From SG8-41 sp036555615 (GTDB taxonomy: Bacteria; Pseudomonadota; Gammaproteobacteria; Burkholderiales; SG8-41), in assembly GCA_036555615.1 (NCBI GenBank), contig DATBKZ010000103.1, positions 1 through 43,276 of the forward strand: 43,276 nucleotides of DNA, read 5' to 3'. The stretch's first letter is position 1; each line of letters opens with the position of its first letter. This document shows, piece by piece, positions 23,269 to 30,574 of this stretch. The notes under the pieces are model-generated. The model was not told where the DNA came from. It ran no database searches and saw only the letters and a program-made list of their open reading frames with translations. The position numbers and the translations under genes were made by a program.

Positions 23269-23298
23269 CCATGGAACTGCTCTCCGCCGGGATCGAAG
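23269..23298 (+). pseudogene. 5' fragment of the adenosine-specific-kinase gene
   Basis: AGCCATGGAACTGCTCTCCG and the next ten bases match the start of the intact kinase gene (24127-24156) at 26 of 30 bases, in register with its ATG: Met-Glu-Leu-Leu-x-x-x-Ile at both places. The match ends before the SDR gene. The intact ATG lies exactly 860 bases further on. Likely a decayed partial duplicate; chance similarity is possible but unlikely at this length. Confidence 0.55.
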
Positions 23299-23338
23299 GG
23301 GTAAGCATGACGCCGGTCGCCGGCTGAACGGGGGGTCG

Positions 23339-24103
23339 ATGGGCGAGCTTCAAGGCCTGACCGCGCTCGTCGCGGGCGCGGGCCGCAACAACGGTAGAGC
23401 GATCGCGCTCGCCTTCGCGCGCGAAGGCGCCGATCTCGTGCTCGTCGCGCGGGAGAAGAAGTCAGCGCTGGACGAGGTTGCGCACGAGTGCGGGAAGCTC
23501 GGCGCGAAGGTGCTGCCGCTCCTCGCCGACGTGAGCGAGCACGAGCAGGCGAGCCGCATGGCGCAGCAGGCTCTGAGTCATTTCGGCCGCATCGACGTGC
23601 TGATGAGCTGCGCCGGCCGGCGGGCGCACCAGGATTTCTGGGAGATCTCCCTCGAGGAGTGGCACAGGACCTTCGCGGTCAACCTGCATTCGCTCTTCTA
23701 TCTCGCCAGGGCGATCGTGCCCTCGATGATGAAGCGCAAGCGCGGGAGCATCGTCGCGCTCGGCGGCCTCGCGTCGCTGACGGCGCAGCCGCAGCGCGCG
23801 CACGTCCTCGCGTCCAAGGCCGGGCTCCACGGCCTCATCCGCGCGCTCGCTCTCGAGCTCGGCCCGTACAACATCCGCGCCAATCTGATTGCGCTCGGCA
23901 TGATCGAGAACGTGCGCGCGAATCCAGAGTGGTATCCGGAGAGAAAAGGCGGCGGCTACACCGAGCAGGATCTCGCCGGCATCGCGTTGCGGCGCTTCGG
24001 CAAGCCGCAGGAAGTGGCGAATGTCGCCGTGTTTCTCGCGTCCGACCGGTCGTCGTTCGTCACCGGCGACCGGATCGTGTGCGCGGGCGGCAAATACATG
24101 TGA
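23339..24103 (+). CDS. short-chain dehydrogenase/reductase-like protein lacking the catalytic Tyr
   Basis: A 254-residue SDR-fold protein. The nucleotide loop is altered (AGAGRNNGRAIALAF instead of TGxxxGIG), the NNAG motif reads SCAG, and the active-site motif YxxxK reads Val-Leu-Ala-Ser-Lys, with His one place before the missing Tyr. The rest, including GPYNIRANLIALGMIEN and GKPQEVANVAVFLAS, is normal. Its N-terminal loop resembles enoyl-ACP-reductase-like divergent SDRs, whose Tyr spacing also differs. It may use another base or only bind a ligand. It precedes the kinase-family gene by 27 bases. Confidence 0.85.
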   Translation: MGELQGLTALVAGAGRNNGRAIALAFAREGADLVLVAREKKSALDEVAHECGKLGAKVLPLLADVSEHEQASRMAQQALSHFGRIDVLMSCAGRRAHQDFWEISLEEWHRTFAVNLHSLFYLARAIVPSMMKRKRGSIVALGGLASLTAQPQRAHVLASKAGLHGLIRALALELGPYNIRANLIALGMIENVRANPEWYPERKGGGYTEQDLAGIALRRFGKPQEVANVAVFLASDRSSFVTGDRIVCAGGKYM

Positions 24104-24130
24104 GCAAGAGCTGGACCAACGAGGTTAGCC

Positions 24131-24616
24131 ATGGAACTTCTCACCGTCAGGATCGACAAGCCCGCGACGACCAACTTCATTCTCGGGCAGACGCACTTCA
24201 TCAAGACCGTGGAGGACGTGCACGAGGCATTCGTGAACGCTGTGCCGGGCATCAAGTTCGGACTTGCATTCTGCGAAGCCTCGGGCGCGTGCCTCGTGCG
24301 CTGCTCGGGCACCGACCCGGCGCTCGTCGAGCTCGCGAAGAAGAACGCGCTTGCAATCGGCGCCGGGCACACCTTCATCGTGTTCCTGGGCGACGGCTTC
24401 TTTCCCGTGAACGTGCTGAACGCCTTGAAGATGGTGCCGGAGGTGTGCCGTATCTACTGCGCGACCGCCAATCCCACGGAGGTCGTGATCGCGAAGACCG
24501 AGCAGGGGCGCGGGATCCTGGGTGTCGTGGACGGCGCCTCGCCCAAGGGCGTCGAAGCGGAATCCGACGTCGCCTGGCGCAAGAACCTGCTGCGGCAGAT
24601 CGGCTACAAGCTCTAG
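24131..24616 (+). CDS. adenosine-specific-kinase-family protein (PF04008)
   Basis: A 161-residue protein of the family named adenosine-specific kinase from an archaeal structure: NFILGQTHFIKTVEDVHEA, AFCEASGACLVRCSGTDPAL, GAGHTFIVFLGDGFFPVNVL, and CRIYCATANPTEVVIAKTEQ. The end, GVVDGASPKGVE...RKNLLRQIGYKL, is the family's standard C-terminus, so this copy is complete. True substrates in bacteria are not settled. ATG 24131 follows GAGG. It shares an operon with the SDR gene. Three decayed pieces of this gene lie at 23269, 28950 and 30470. Confidence 0.9.
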   Translation: MELLTVRIDKPATTNFILGQTHFIKTVEDVHEAFVNAVPGIKFGLAFCEASGACLVRCSGTDPALVELAKKNALAIGAGHTFIVFLGDGFFPVNVLNALKMVPEVCRIYCATANPTEVVIAKTEQGRGILGVVDGASPKGVEAESDVAWRKNLLRQIGYKL

Positions 24617-24723
24617 TCCGCGGCTGAGGTCAGTACAGACAACGTCGGCGTTTTGGCAGATGGTAATCGCACGATTGCCTCCCCCTTTGGCTGGTCACGC
24701 AGCCGTGGGAGAAACGGGGGAAG

Positions 24724-25725
24724 CTATTGTGCCTTGATGTTCGCGGCTTTCACCACTCTCGCCCAGCGCTTGATCTCGGACGCGATGGCCTGCCTGAACT
24801 CCTCCGGGGTGCTGGCGATGATCTCCATCCCGGCCGCCGCATAGCGCGCACGGGTCTCGGGCTGCTTCAGGATCCGGATCATCTCGCCCGCGAGCTTGTC
24901 AACGATCGCCTTCGGCGTGCCGCGCGGCGCGAGTATGCCCTGCCAGTCGCGCACTTCGAGGTTCGGCACGCCCGCCTCAATCATCGTCGGCACCTCCGGC
25001 AGCTGCGCCGAGCGCTCTCTCGAGGATACGGCGATGGGCCGCAGGCGGCCCGCCTTGATGAACGGCAGAGAGGAGGTCATGGAGGCGAAGCTCATGCTCA
25101 CGTTGCCGCCGACCAAGTCAGCAATTGCCGGCCCTCCGCCCTTGTAGGCAATGTGCGTGAGCTTAACGCCGGTCTCGAGCGCGAAAAACGCGCCGATGAG
25201 GTGCGGCGCGCCTCCCAGGCCCGAGGATGCGAAGGTCAGTTCGCCCGGTTTTTGCTTTGCGAGCGCGATGATTTCCTTTACCGATTTCTCTGGCCTCCTG
25301 GAATTCACGACTAGCACGTTGCCAACGGCGGCGGACATCGTGACCGGCTCGAAATCCTTTATCGGGTCGTACGGCAGCTTGAGCAGGCTCGGATTCACCG
25401 AGTAGCGCAGGGAGACGAGCACCATCGAATATCCGTCGGGATTTGCCTTGGCGACGATATCGGTGCCGATGATTTCCGCCGCACCCGCGCGATTGTCAAC
25501 GATGACCTGCTGGCCAAAGCGTTCCGTCAGCCTTTGCCCCAGGATACGTGCTGAAGCGTCACTGCTTCCGCCAGGCGGAACCGGCACGATGAGCCGTACT
25601 GGCCGGACGGGGTATTTCGCCGCGGCATCTTTCATTGCCGACTGGCTCCACGCAGCACCGCCCCCAGTGAGAAGCGAGAGGGTGACTGCCGCTCCAATGC
25701 ATTTGATGAATTCGGTAGTTCGCAT
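24724..25725 (-). CDS. Bug/TctC-family periplasmic receptor (5 of 10)
   Basis: A 333-residue receptor. The signal peptide ends near residue 28 (AAWSQ), followed by an extra ten-residue stretch (SAMKDAAAKY) before the conserved VRPVRLIVPVPPGGSSDASAR, longer than in the other copies. The second loop is IAYKGGGPAIADLVGG. ATG 25725. It lies 82 bases after the Rid gene in the same direction and may be the third gene of the Bug-Rid-Bug transcript. Bases 24617-24723 before its stop show nothing definite. Confidence 0.92.
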   Translation of the reverse strand: MRTTEFIKCIGAAVTLSLLTGGGAAWSQSAMKDAAAKYPVRPVRLIVPVPPGGSSDASARILGQRLTERFGQQVIVDNRAGAAEIIGTDIVAKANPDGYSMVLVSLRYSVNPSLLKLPYDPIKDFEPVTMSAAVGNVLVVNSRRPEKSVKEIIALAKQKPGELTFASSGLGGAPHLIGAFFALETGVKLTHIAYKGGGPAIADLVGGNVSMSFASMTSSLPFIKAGRLRPIAVSSRERSAQLPEVPTMIEAGVPNLEVRDWQGILAPRGTPKAIVDKLAGEMIRILKQPETRARYAAAGMEIIASTPEEFRQAIASEIKRWARVVKAANIKAQ

Positions 25726-25807
25726 TAGGGTCTCCCCACTTATGAACGGGCACTTGTCCAGTCTGCCGCGCCATGAAAGAGTGAAGGCACGGGCCGTGTG
25801 CGTGGCG

Positions 25808-26263
25808 CTACCGTGACACTACGCCGGTCTTCGGCAGGCGCAGGCGGCTGGTCTCGATGACCGCCTCAGCCTCGATTTCCACCAGCATCTCTGGCATCGC
25901 GAGACACGCTACTCCGATCAGCGTGCTCGTGGGGTAGGGGGGCTTGAAGAACTTGAAGCGCTCGTCTATCGCGGCGAAATATGCCTTCATGTCGGTGGTG
26001 TAGGTAATGGTTCGCGTGATGTCGCTGAAAGTGGCGCCCACCGACTCCAGGGCGATCTGGATCGCCTTGCACACTTCCCGGACTTGCCCGCGCATGTCGC
26101 CCTTGCACGCGACGTCGCCGTCGAGCGTGCGCGAGGTGCGCCCGGCGAGGTAGACGTGGGTGTGGGTCGTGTCCTCCACGACAATGACGGGCGTGTAGAT
26201 GACCTGCCGGTTGCCGCCGACCTTGTAGGTGTTCTCGGGGGTGACGTAGTGGCGCTTGAGCAT
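25808..26263 (-). CDS. Rid/YjgF-family protein
   Basis: A 151-residue protein of the RidA/YER057c/UK114 fold: VIVVEDTTHTHVYLAGRTSR, GDMRGQVREVCKAIQIALES, ITRTITYTTDMKAYFAAIDE, and MLVEIEAEAVIE. In the archetype an Arg in PARxxV binds the imine/enamine carboxylate and allows deamination. Here that site reads Pro-Thr-Ser-Thr-Leu-Ile, so the Arg is absent, as in the Rid4-7 groups whose roles are open. ATG 26263 has GGAAGG upstream. It lies 23 bases behind a Bug gene in the same operon, so it probably acts on what that receptor captures or senses. Confidence 0.88.
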   Translation of the reverse strand: MLKRHYVTPENTYKVGGNRQVIYTPVIVVEDTTHTHVYLAGRTSRTLDGDVACKGDMRGQVREVCKAIQIALESVGATFSDITRTITYTTDMKAYFAAIDERFKFFKPPYPTSTLIGVACLAMPEMLVEIEAEAVIETSRLRLPKTGVVSR

Positions 26264-26286
26264 GTCGCTTCCTTCCTGTTGGTCGT

Positions 26287-27264
26287 TTATTGCGGGGTAA
26301 TGTTGGCGGCCTTGACGACTTTGGCCCATTTTGCAGTTTCATCGCGAACCACGTTCGCCATCTGGGACGAGCCCGTGGTGTAGGGTTCGGTCCCTTCGCC
26401 GAGCAGCCGGTCGCGCACTTCCCGAAGTTGCGCCGCCTTCGCGGTCTCGGCGTTGAGCCGGGCAATCACGTCGGAGGGGGTTCCCGCAGGCGCCAGCAGC
26501 CCCACCCACAGGTTGAAGACGACTCCCGGGAAACCCGCTTCGCCCATCGTCGGCACATCGGGCGCCGCCGCTGAGCGCTTCTCCGCGGTGACCGCAAGCG
26601 CGCGCAGCTTGCCGGCCTTCACCTGGGCGACCGAGGGCGAAAGGTTGTTGAACATCAACTGCACGTGGCCGGCGATGAGATCGGCCATGGCGGGGCCGTT
26701 ACCCTTGTAGGGGACGTGCGTGATGCTGATGTTCGCGTTGAGACGGAAGAGTTCGGCCGCGATGTGGGAGGAGGAGCCCGTGCTGGCGGAGGCGTAATCG
26801 AGCTGGCCCGGGCGCGCGCGCGCGATCGCGACCAGCTCCTTGACAGTCTTCGCCGGGAGGGAGGGGTGCACGACCAGCACGTTCGGCTGCCCCGCCATGA
26901 TGCTCACCGGCGCGAGGTCGCGCTGCATGTCGATCGGCATCTTGCGGTAGAGGCTCGGGTTGATGGTGACGGTCGTGTTCGCGACGCTGAGGAGCGTGTA
27001 GCCGTCGGGCTTGGACTTTGCCACGATCTCCGAGCCGATGTTGCCGTTCGCGCCGGCGCGGTTGTCGACGAAGAACTGCTGGCCGAGGGCGTCGCTCCAG
27101 GCCTTGGTGTACACGCGCGTCACGAAATCCGCGCCGCCGCCGGGCGCATAGGGAACGATGACCCGCACGGACCGGGCGGGGTAGACCTGCGCTGAAGCGG
27201 CGGCCGCCCACAGGAAGGACAGCAGCACTGCCGCGATGGCTGATCGGATCCACGCAGATTCCAT
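26287..27264 (-). CDS. Bug/TctC-family periplasmic receptor (6 of 10)
   Basis: A 325-residue receptor. Signal peptide to about residue 25 (AAASAQ). Loops VIVPYAPGGGADFVTRVY and VPYKGNGPAMADLIAG, with Asn where most copies have Ala/Gly. ATG 27264 has GGAGG ten bases upstream. First gene of an operon with the Rid protein, and divergent from a deaminase-Bug operon across 126 bases, so two receptor units flank one control region. Confidence 0.93.
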   Translation of the reverse strand: MESAWIRSAIAAVLLSFLWAAAASAQVYPARSVRVIVPYAPGGGADFVTRVYTKAWSDALGQQFFVDNRAGANGNIGSEIVAKSKPDGYTLLSVANTTVTINPSLYRKMPIDMQRDLAPVSIMAGQPNVLVVHPSLPAKTVKELVAIARARPGQLDYASASTGSSSHIAAELFRLNANISITHVPYKGNGPAMADLIAGHVQLMFNNLSPSVAQVKAGKLRALAVTAEKRSAAAPDVPTMGEAGFPGVVFNLWVGLLAPAGTPSDVIARLNAETAKAAQLREVRDRLLGEGTEPYTTGSSQMANVVRDETAKWAKVVKAANITPQ

Positions 27265-27390
27265 GTTCTGGACCTCCGGGTTGGAGTTGACGGACCTTAG
27301 CCTACCACCTGCGCTGCCGGAACGATGGGGGCGCGTATCGATTGGCGTAGACCAGCCAAATCCCTGGATAATCGCTTTGAGGAGGACGCC

Positions 27391-27873
27391 GTGGCTTTGG
27401 ATCATCATCATTTCATGGGCGTAGCCATTGCGCTTTCGCGTGCGGCGGCGGCACAGGGAAACCGGCCGTTGGGCTCGCTCATCGTCAGCGCGGGAGGCGA
27501 GATCGTCGCGCAGGGCGGCAACCGGGTCTATTCCGACTTCGATCCCACGGCGCACGGCGAGATGGTCGTCATTCGGCTCGCCGCACGCAAGCTCGGGACG
27601 GTCGATCTCTCGGGGCACACGCTATATACCGCGATGGAGCCGTGCCCGATGTGCTGCTGGGCCATTCTTGAAGCCAATATCGGCCGTCTCGTGCTCGGTG
27701 GGCGCCACGCAGGCATCGGCCGCAAGGATATTGGAAGCTATTCCGTCGAGACCCTGCTTTCGCTCACCGGGCGCCCGCTCGAGCTCGTAACCGGAGTGCG
27801 CACGCGCGAGTGCGAGGAGCTGCGTCTCGCTTGGATCGCGGAACGCGCCGCGCGCGGACTGGGCCCGCGCTAG
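27391..27873 (+). CDS. cytidine/guanine-deaminase-like zinc enzyme, second copy
   Basis: A 160-residue deaminase. The zinc site is HGEMVVIRLAA (His and catalytic Glu, with Gly for the usual Ala between them) and PCPMCCWAIL. It resembles the enzyme at 5759 in GNRPLGSLIV, TLYTAMEPCPMC, RLVLGGRHAGIGR and LELVTGV. GTG 27391 is chosen since GAGGAG lies five bases before it. The Bug gene follows after 37 bases, so the deaminase probably acts on the compound that receptor binds, perhaps an N-heterocycle or amino-substituted acid (inference). Confidence 0.87.
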   Translation: MALDHHHFMGVAIALSRAAAAQGNRPLGSLIVSAGGEIVAQGGNRVYSDFDPTAHGEMVVIRLAARKLGTVDLSGHTLYTAMEPCPMCCWAILEANIGRLVLGGRHAGIGRKDIGSYSVETLLSLTGRPLELVTGVRTRECEELRLAWIAERAARGLGPR

Positions 27874-27910
27874 AACGGTGACTGGATATTTCTGTAACGG
27901 GAGGCACACC

Positions 27911-28900
27911 ATGCGGCGACTCGCAAGCAGCGTACTCGCGTCTATCCTTGCGGCCCTGATGCTCGGCGCTGTCAGTGCGTCAGCACAAAGTCAGTCCGCC
28001 CAGCGTTATCCAAGCAAGCCGGTTCGTTTTCTGGTGGGATTTGCGCCGGGAGGCTTTACCGACGTCATGGCGCGCGCGATCGCGGGAAAACTGATCGAAA
28101 CCTGGAGACAGCAAGTCGTGGTGGACAACCGCCCCGGGGCGAGCACTACCATCGCGACGGATCTCGCGGCCAAGGCGGCACCCGACGGCTACACGCTACT
28201 CATGATGACCGACAATTTCGTCACCAACCCTAGCCTGCTCAAGAAGCTCCCATACGATTCCGAGAAGGATTTCGCGCCGGTGACGCTGGCCGCACTGGCA
28301 CCGTTCCTTCTTGTCGTGCATCCAACGGTTCCGGCCCGCTCCGTGACGGAGCTTGTCGCGGTGGCAAAATCGCGGCCCGACAAGCTCAATTACGGCTCGG
28401 GCGGCATCGGGGCGCCGGGACATCTTTCGGGCGAGCTGTTCAACACTCTGGCCGGAGTGAGGATGACGCATGTGCCCTACAAAGGCGCCGCGCCCGCGCT
28501 CGTTGACCTGGTAGCCGGCCAGATCCAGGTCTACTTCGGAAACCTGCCGGTTACGATTCCGCACGCGCATGCGGGGCGGGTGCGCGCGCTCGCGGTAACC
28601 TCGGCGAAGCGCTCAGCGATCGCGCCCGAGCTTCCGACGGTCGCGGAGGCCGGAGTGCCGGGATTCGAGCTGACACCGTGGTATGGCGTGTTGACGCGGG
28701 CGGGCACCTCGGAAATTGTGCTTTCCAAGCTCAACCGCGACATCGTCGCGGTTCTCAAGGAACGCGCGATGCACGAGCACATCACCAAACTTGGTGGCGA
28801 GCCTTCCCCGATGACTCGGGCACAATTTGCGAACTTCCTCAAGTCCGAATCGGTCAAGTGGGGCAAGCTGGTGCGTGATTCGGGCGCGCGACCAGAATAG
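27911..28900 (+). CDS. Bug/TctC-family periplasmic receptor (7 of 10)
   Basis: A 329-residue receptor. Signal peptide to about residue 26 (SASAQ), a short Gln/Ser spacer, then FLVGFAPGGFTDVMARAI. The loop has Gly for Pro and a Phe beside the ligand Asp, both unusual among the ten copies; the second loop is VPYKGAAPALVDLVAG. These changes suggest a different ligand. ATG 27911 follows GGGAGG. It shares an operon with the deaminase gene upstream. Confidence 0.93.
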   Translation: MRRLASSVLASILAALMLGAVSASAQSQSAQRYPSKPVRFLVGFAPGGFTDVMARAIAGKLIETWRQQVVVDNRPGASTTIATDLAAKAAPDGYTLLMMTDNFVTNPSLLKKLPYDSEKDFAPVTLAALAPFLLVVHPTVPARSVTELVAVAKSRPDKLNYGSGGIGAPGHLSGELFNTLAGVRMTHVPYKGAAPALVDLVAGQIQVYFGNLPVTIPHAHAGRVRALAVTSAKRSAIAPELPTVAEAGVPGFELTPWYGVLTRAGTSEIVLSKLNRDIVAVLKERAMHEHITKLGGEPSPMTRAQFANFLKSESVKWGKLVRDSGARPE

Positions 28901-28949
28901 CCCCTGGAAGCGTAAGCATCGTCGCCGTGTGACAGGAAGCGCCTACCGT

Positions 28950-29010
28950 GGGTGTCTTGGACCGCCCCTGGCGCAAGAACCTGCTGCGGCAGATCGGCTA
29001 CAAGCTATAG
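28950..29010 (+). pseudogene. 3' fragment of the adenosine-specific-kinase gene, copy 1
   Basis: Read in the old frame the DNA gives GVLDRPWRKNLLRQIGYKL and a TAG, the last residues of the intact kinase gene, but without the 12-residue stretch SPKGVEAESDVA. TGGCGCAAGAACCTGCTGCG and the next 16 bases are identical to the intact gene. The piece ends 7 bases before the VOC gene at 29018, whose ribosome site (AGAGGC) overlaps its stop. The copy at 30470 lacks the same 12 codons, so the two fragments are related. Confidence 0.75.
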
Positions 29011-29017
29011 AGGCAAT

Positions 29018-29431
29018 ATGAAGATAAAGCGCATCGAGCACGTGGGAGTCGTGGTCAAGGACACCGAGGCGAGCCGCAGGCTCTGGGAGGGTTGCTTCGG
29101 CATTCCGCTCGGCGGCACGGAGGAGAACGACAAGCGCAAGCTCGCGCTCTACTACATCGGCGAATCGATGGTCGAGCTCATCGCCGGCAAGGGCGCCGAC
29201 AGCAAGCACCAGCGCATGGTCGCGGAGGGGAAGGGAGGCCTCAACCACATCTGCTTCGAGGTCGAGGACATCGACGAAGCGCTCGCGGAGCTGAAGGCAA
29301 AAGGCATTCCGCTGATCGACGAAGTGCCGCGCATCGGCCACGCCGGCTGCCGCATCGCATTCATCGATCCCAAGGCGACGGAGAACTGCCTGATCGAGCT
29401 GGCGGAGCTGCCGGAAGAGCACGGCCGGTAA
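29018..29431 (+). CDS. VOC-family protein, methylmalonyl-CoA-epimerase-like
   Basis: A 137-residue protein with the two paired VOC motifs. RIEHVGVVVKDTEASRRLWE and MVELIAGKG form the first; GGLNHICFEVEDIDEALAEL and CLIELAEL the second. The metal ligands (His8, Glu near 54, His near 77, Glu near 128) match methylmalonyl-CoA epimerase and related isomerases, so a CoA-ester epimerase or a lyase on a similar acid is likely. ATG 29018 has AGAGGC upstream, formed partly from the kinase fragment's stop. It has no partner gene within 180 bases downstream. Confidence 0.86.
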   Translation: MKIKRIEHVGVVVKDTEASRRLWEGCFGIPLGGTEENDKRKLALYYIGESMVELIAGKGADSKHQRMVAEGKGGLNHICFEVEDIDEALAELKAKGIPLIDEVPRIGHAGCRIAFIDPKATENCLIELAELPEEHGR

Positions 29432-29620
29432 AAAGGATCGCGCCGACCCTAGCCGCATCCGCGGCGCTGCTTGGTCTCATCCGTCGTTCGCGGCAGCGTG
29501 TCGCCGAACAGCGACGCATTGCGCATGACGTCGGAACGAACGATTTCCTGAGGTGTCCCACTTCTCGCAGTTCCAGCGGTTATTCCGAGCCGATTCGGCT
29601 CAACTTCAAGGAGGCACATC

Positions 29621-30247
29621 ATGAACGCGAGACTGCGCAGCATTTTTGTCCTGTTCTTGCTGATCCTGCCCTTCGGCCACGCCGTCGCCGATGCGTACGA
29701 CGACACGCTCAAGCTGTTCCGCGAAGCGAACGAGAGCCGCCCGTTCTTCGACAAGAGCTATGGCTATGCCGTGTTTCCCACCGTCGGCAAGGGCGGCTAC
29801 GTCATCGGCGGCGCATACGGCAAAGGCCGCGTGTATCGGGGCGGCACCCACGTCGGAGACACGCAGATGAGCCAGCTCACCGTCGGCTTCCAGCTGGGCG
29901 GGCAGGCCTACAGCCAGATCATCTTCTTCGAGGACAGGCGCGCCTTCGACGAATTCACCAGCGGCAACTTCGAGTTCGGCGCGCAGGCGAGCGCCGTGGC
30001 GGTCACTGCGGGCGCCTCGGTGCAGCTGGGCACCAGCGGGGCGTCGGCGAGCGCGAGCGGCACTCAACACTATGCGAAACATGCGACTCCCGGCTACCAC
30101 AAGGGCATGGCCGTTTTCACGCTCGCGAAAGGCGGCTTGATGTACGAGGCCAGCATCGGCGGGCAGAGGTTCGACTACGCCCGCAAGGGTGAGCAGCTCA
30201 CGCGAAGCGCAAGCCCGGAACCCGTGGAAGGCGAAGTGATGCCGTAG
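29621..30247 (+). CDS. YSC84-like lipid-binding secreted protein
   Basis: A 208-residue protein with a signal peptide (IFVLFLLILPFGHAVA, cleavage near residue 23) and a YSC84/Ysc84-actin-binding-like domain: FFDKSYGYAVFPTVGKGGYV, GGAYGKGRVYRGG, SQLTVGFQLGGQAYSQIIFF, and AVAVTAGASVQLG. Eukaryotic relatives bind phosphoinositides and actin; bacterial ones are exported and uncharacterised. The domain should end near GGQRFDYARKG. The last residues, RSASPEPVEGEVMP, look like translation of an intergenic repeat (see the separate entry). ATG 29621 follows AAGGAGG. A strong terminator lies 52 bases after its stop. Confidence 0.85.
   Translation: MNARLRSIFVLFLLILPFGHAVADAYDDTLKLFREANESRPFFDKSYGYAVFPTVGKGGYVIGGAYGKGRVYRGGTHVGDTQMSQLTVGFQLGGQAYSQIIFFEDRRAFDEFTSGNFEFGAQASAVAVTAGASVQLGTSGASASASGTQHYAKHATPGYHKGMAVFTLAKGGLMYEASIGGQRFDYARKGEQLTRSASPEPVEGEVMP
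30204..30232 (+). repeat. probable REP-like repeat read through at the gene's end
   Basis: GCGCAAGCCCGGAACCCGTG and the bases after it translate as SASPEPVEG. I recall that peptide as the usual product of reading through REP-type intergenic repeats common in proteobacterial genomes. It lies at the 3' end of the YSC84-like gene and adds about 12 residues beyond the domain. No second copy occurs in this window, so the call rests on memory of the motif. Confidence 0.4.
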
Positions 30248-30299
30248 CACAAGGCGGCCGATGTGATGTAGCGCCGACCTCGTCGAGATGTCGGAGGAC

Positions 30300-30331
30300 G
30301 CCCCCGGCCTTTGCCGGGGGCTCTTTTTTTT
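30300..30331 (+). terminator. strong Rho-independent terminator
   Basis: GCCCCCGGC (30300-30308), loop CTTT, GCCGGGGGC (30313-30321), then TCTTTTTTTT. A perfect nine-pair GC stem with a long T-run, placed 52 bases after the stop of the YSC84-like gene. It should end that transcript. It is the clearest terminator in the window. Confidence 0.93.
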
Positions 30332-30384
30332 GCCGATCGCGTCGCATCCCGGCGCACCTCGTCGGCGGCGTCTCGTCAGCGGGC

Positions 30385-30420
30385 TATGACATTTTCCGAC
30401 AGTACTTTGCTTCTGTCATA
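30385..30420. other. inverted repeat TATGACA / TGTCATA in a 327-base gap
   Basis: Perfect seven-base arms 22 bases apart, in the stretch 30248-30574 that holds no intact gene. The gap contains the terminator, this repeat, and the kinase fragment in front of the Bug gene. The arms could be a regulator site for that Bug gene, but no promoter boxes stand out and chance cannot be excluded. Confidence 0.3.
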
Positions 30421-30469
30421 CTCAGCCTTGCCGGCGCCCGCGGTCTCGCCGGTACGCTGCTTGGGCAAC

Positions 30470-30565
30470 TGGTGATCGCTTGGACCGACCAGGGGCGCGG
30501 GACCCTGGGTGTCGTGGACGGCGCCTGGCGCAAGAACCTGCTGCGGCAGCCCGGCTACAAGCTTT
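30470..30565 (+). pseudogene. 3' fragment of the adenosine-specific-kinase gene, copy 2
   Basis: The frame reads VIAWTDQGRGTLGVVDGA and then WRKNLLRQPGYKLWG, against VIAKTEQGRGILGVVDGA...WRKNLLRQIGYKL in the intact protein. The 12 codons between GVVDGA and WRK are missing, just as in the fragment at 28950, and the stop codon has become TGG. It ends 9 bases before the Bug gene at 30575. It is longer than the other 3' fragment and keeps the part before the deletion. Confidence 0.8.
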
Positions 30566-30574
30566 GGGGGAGAC

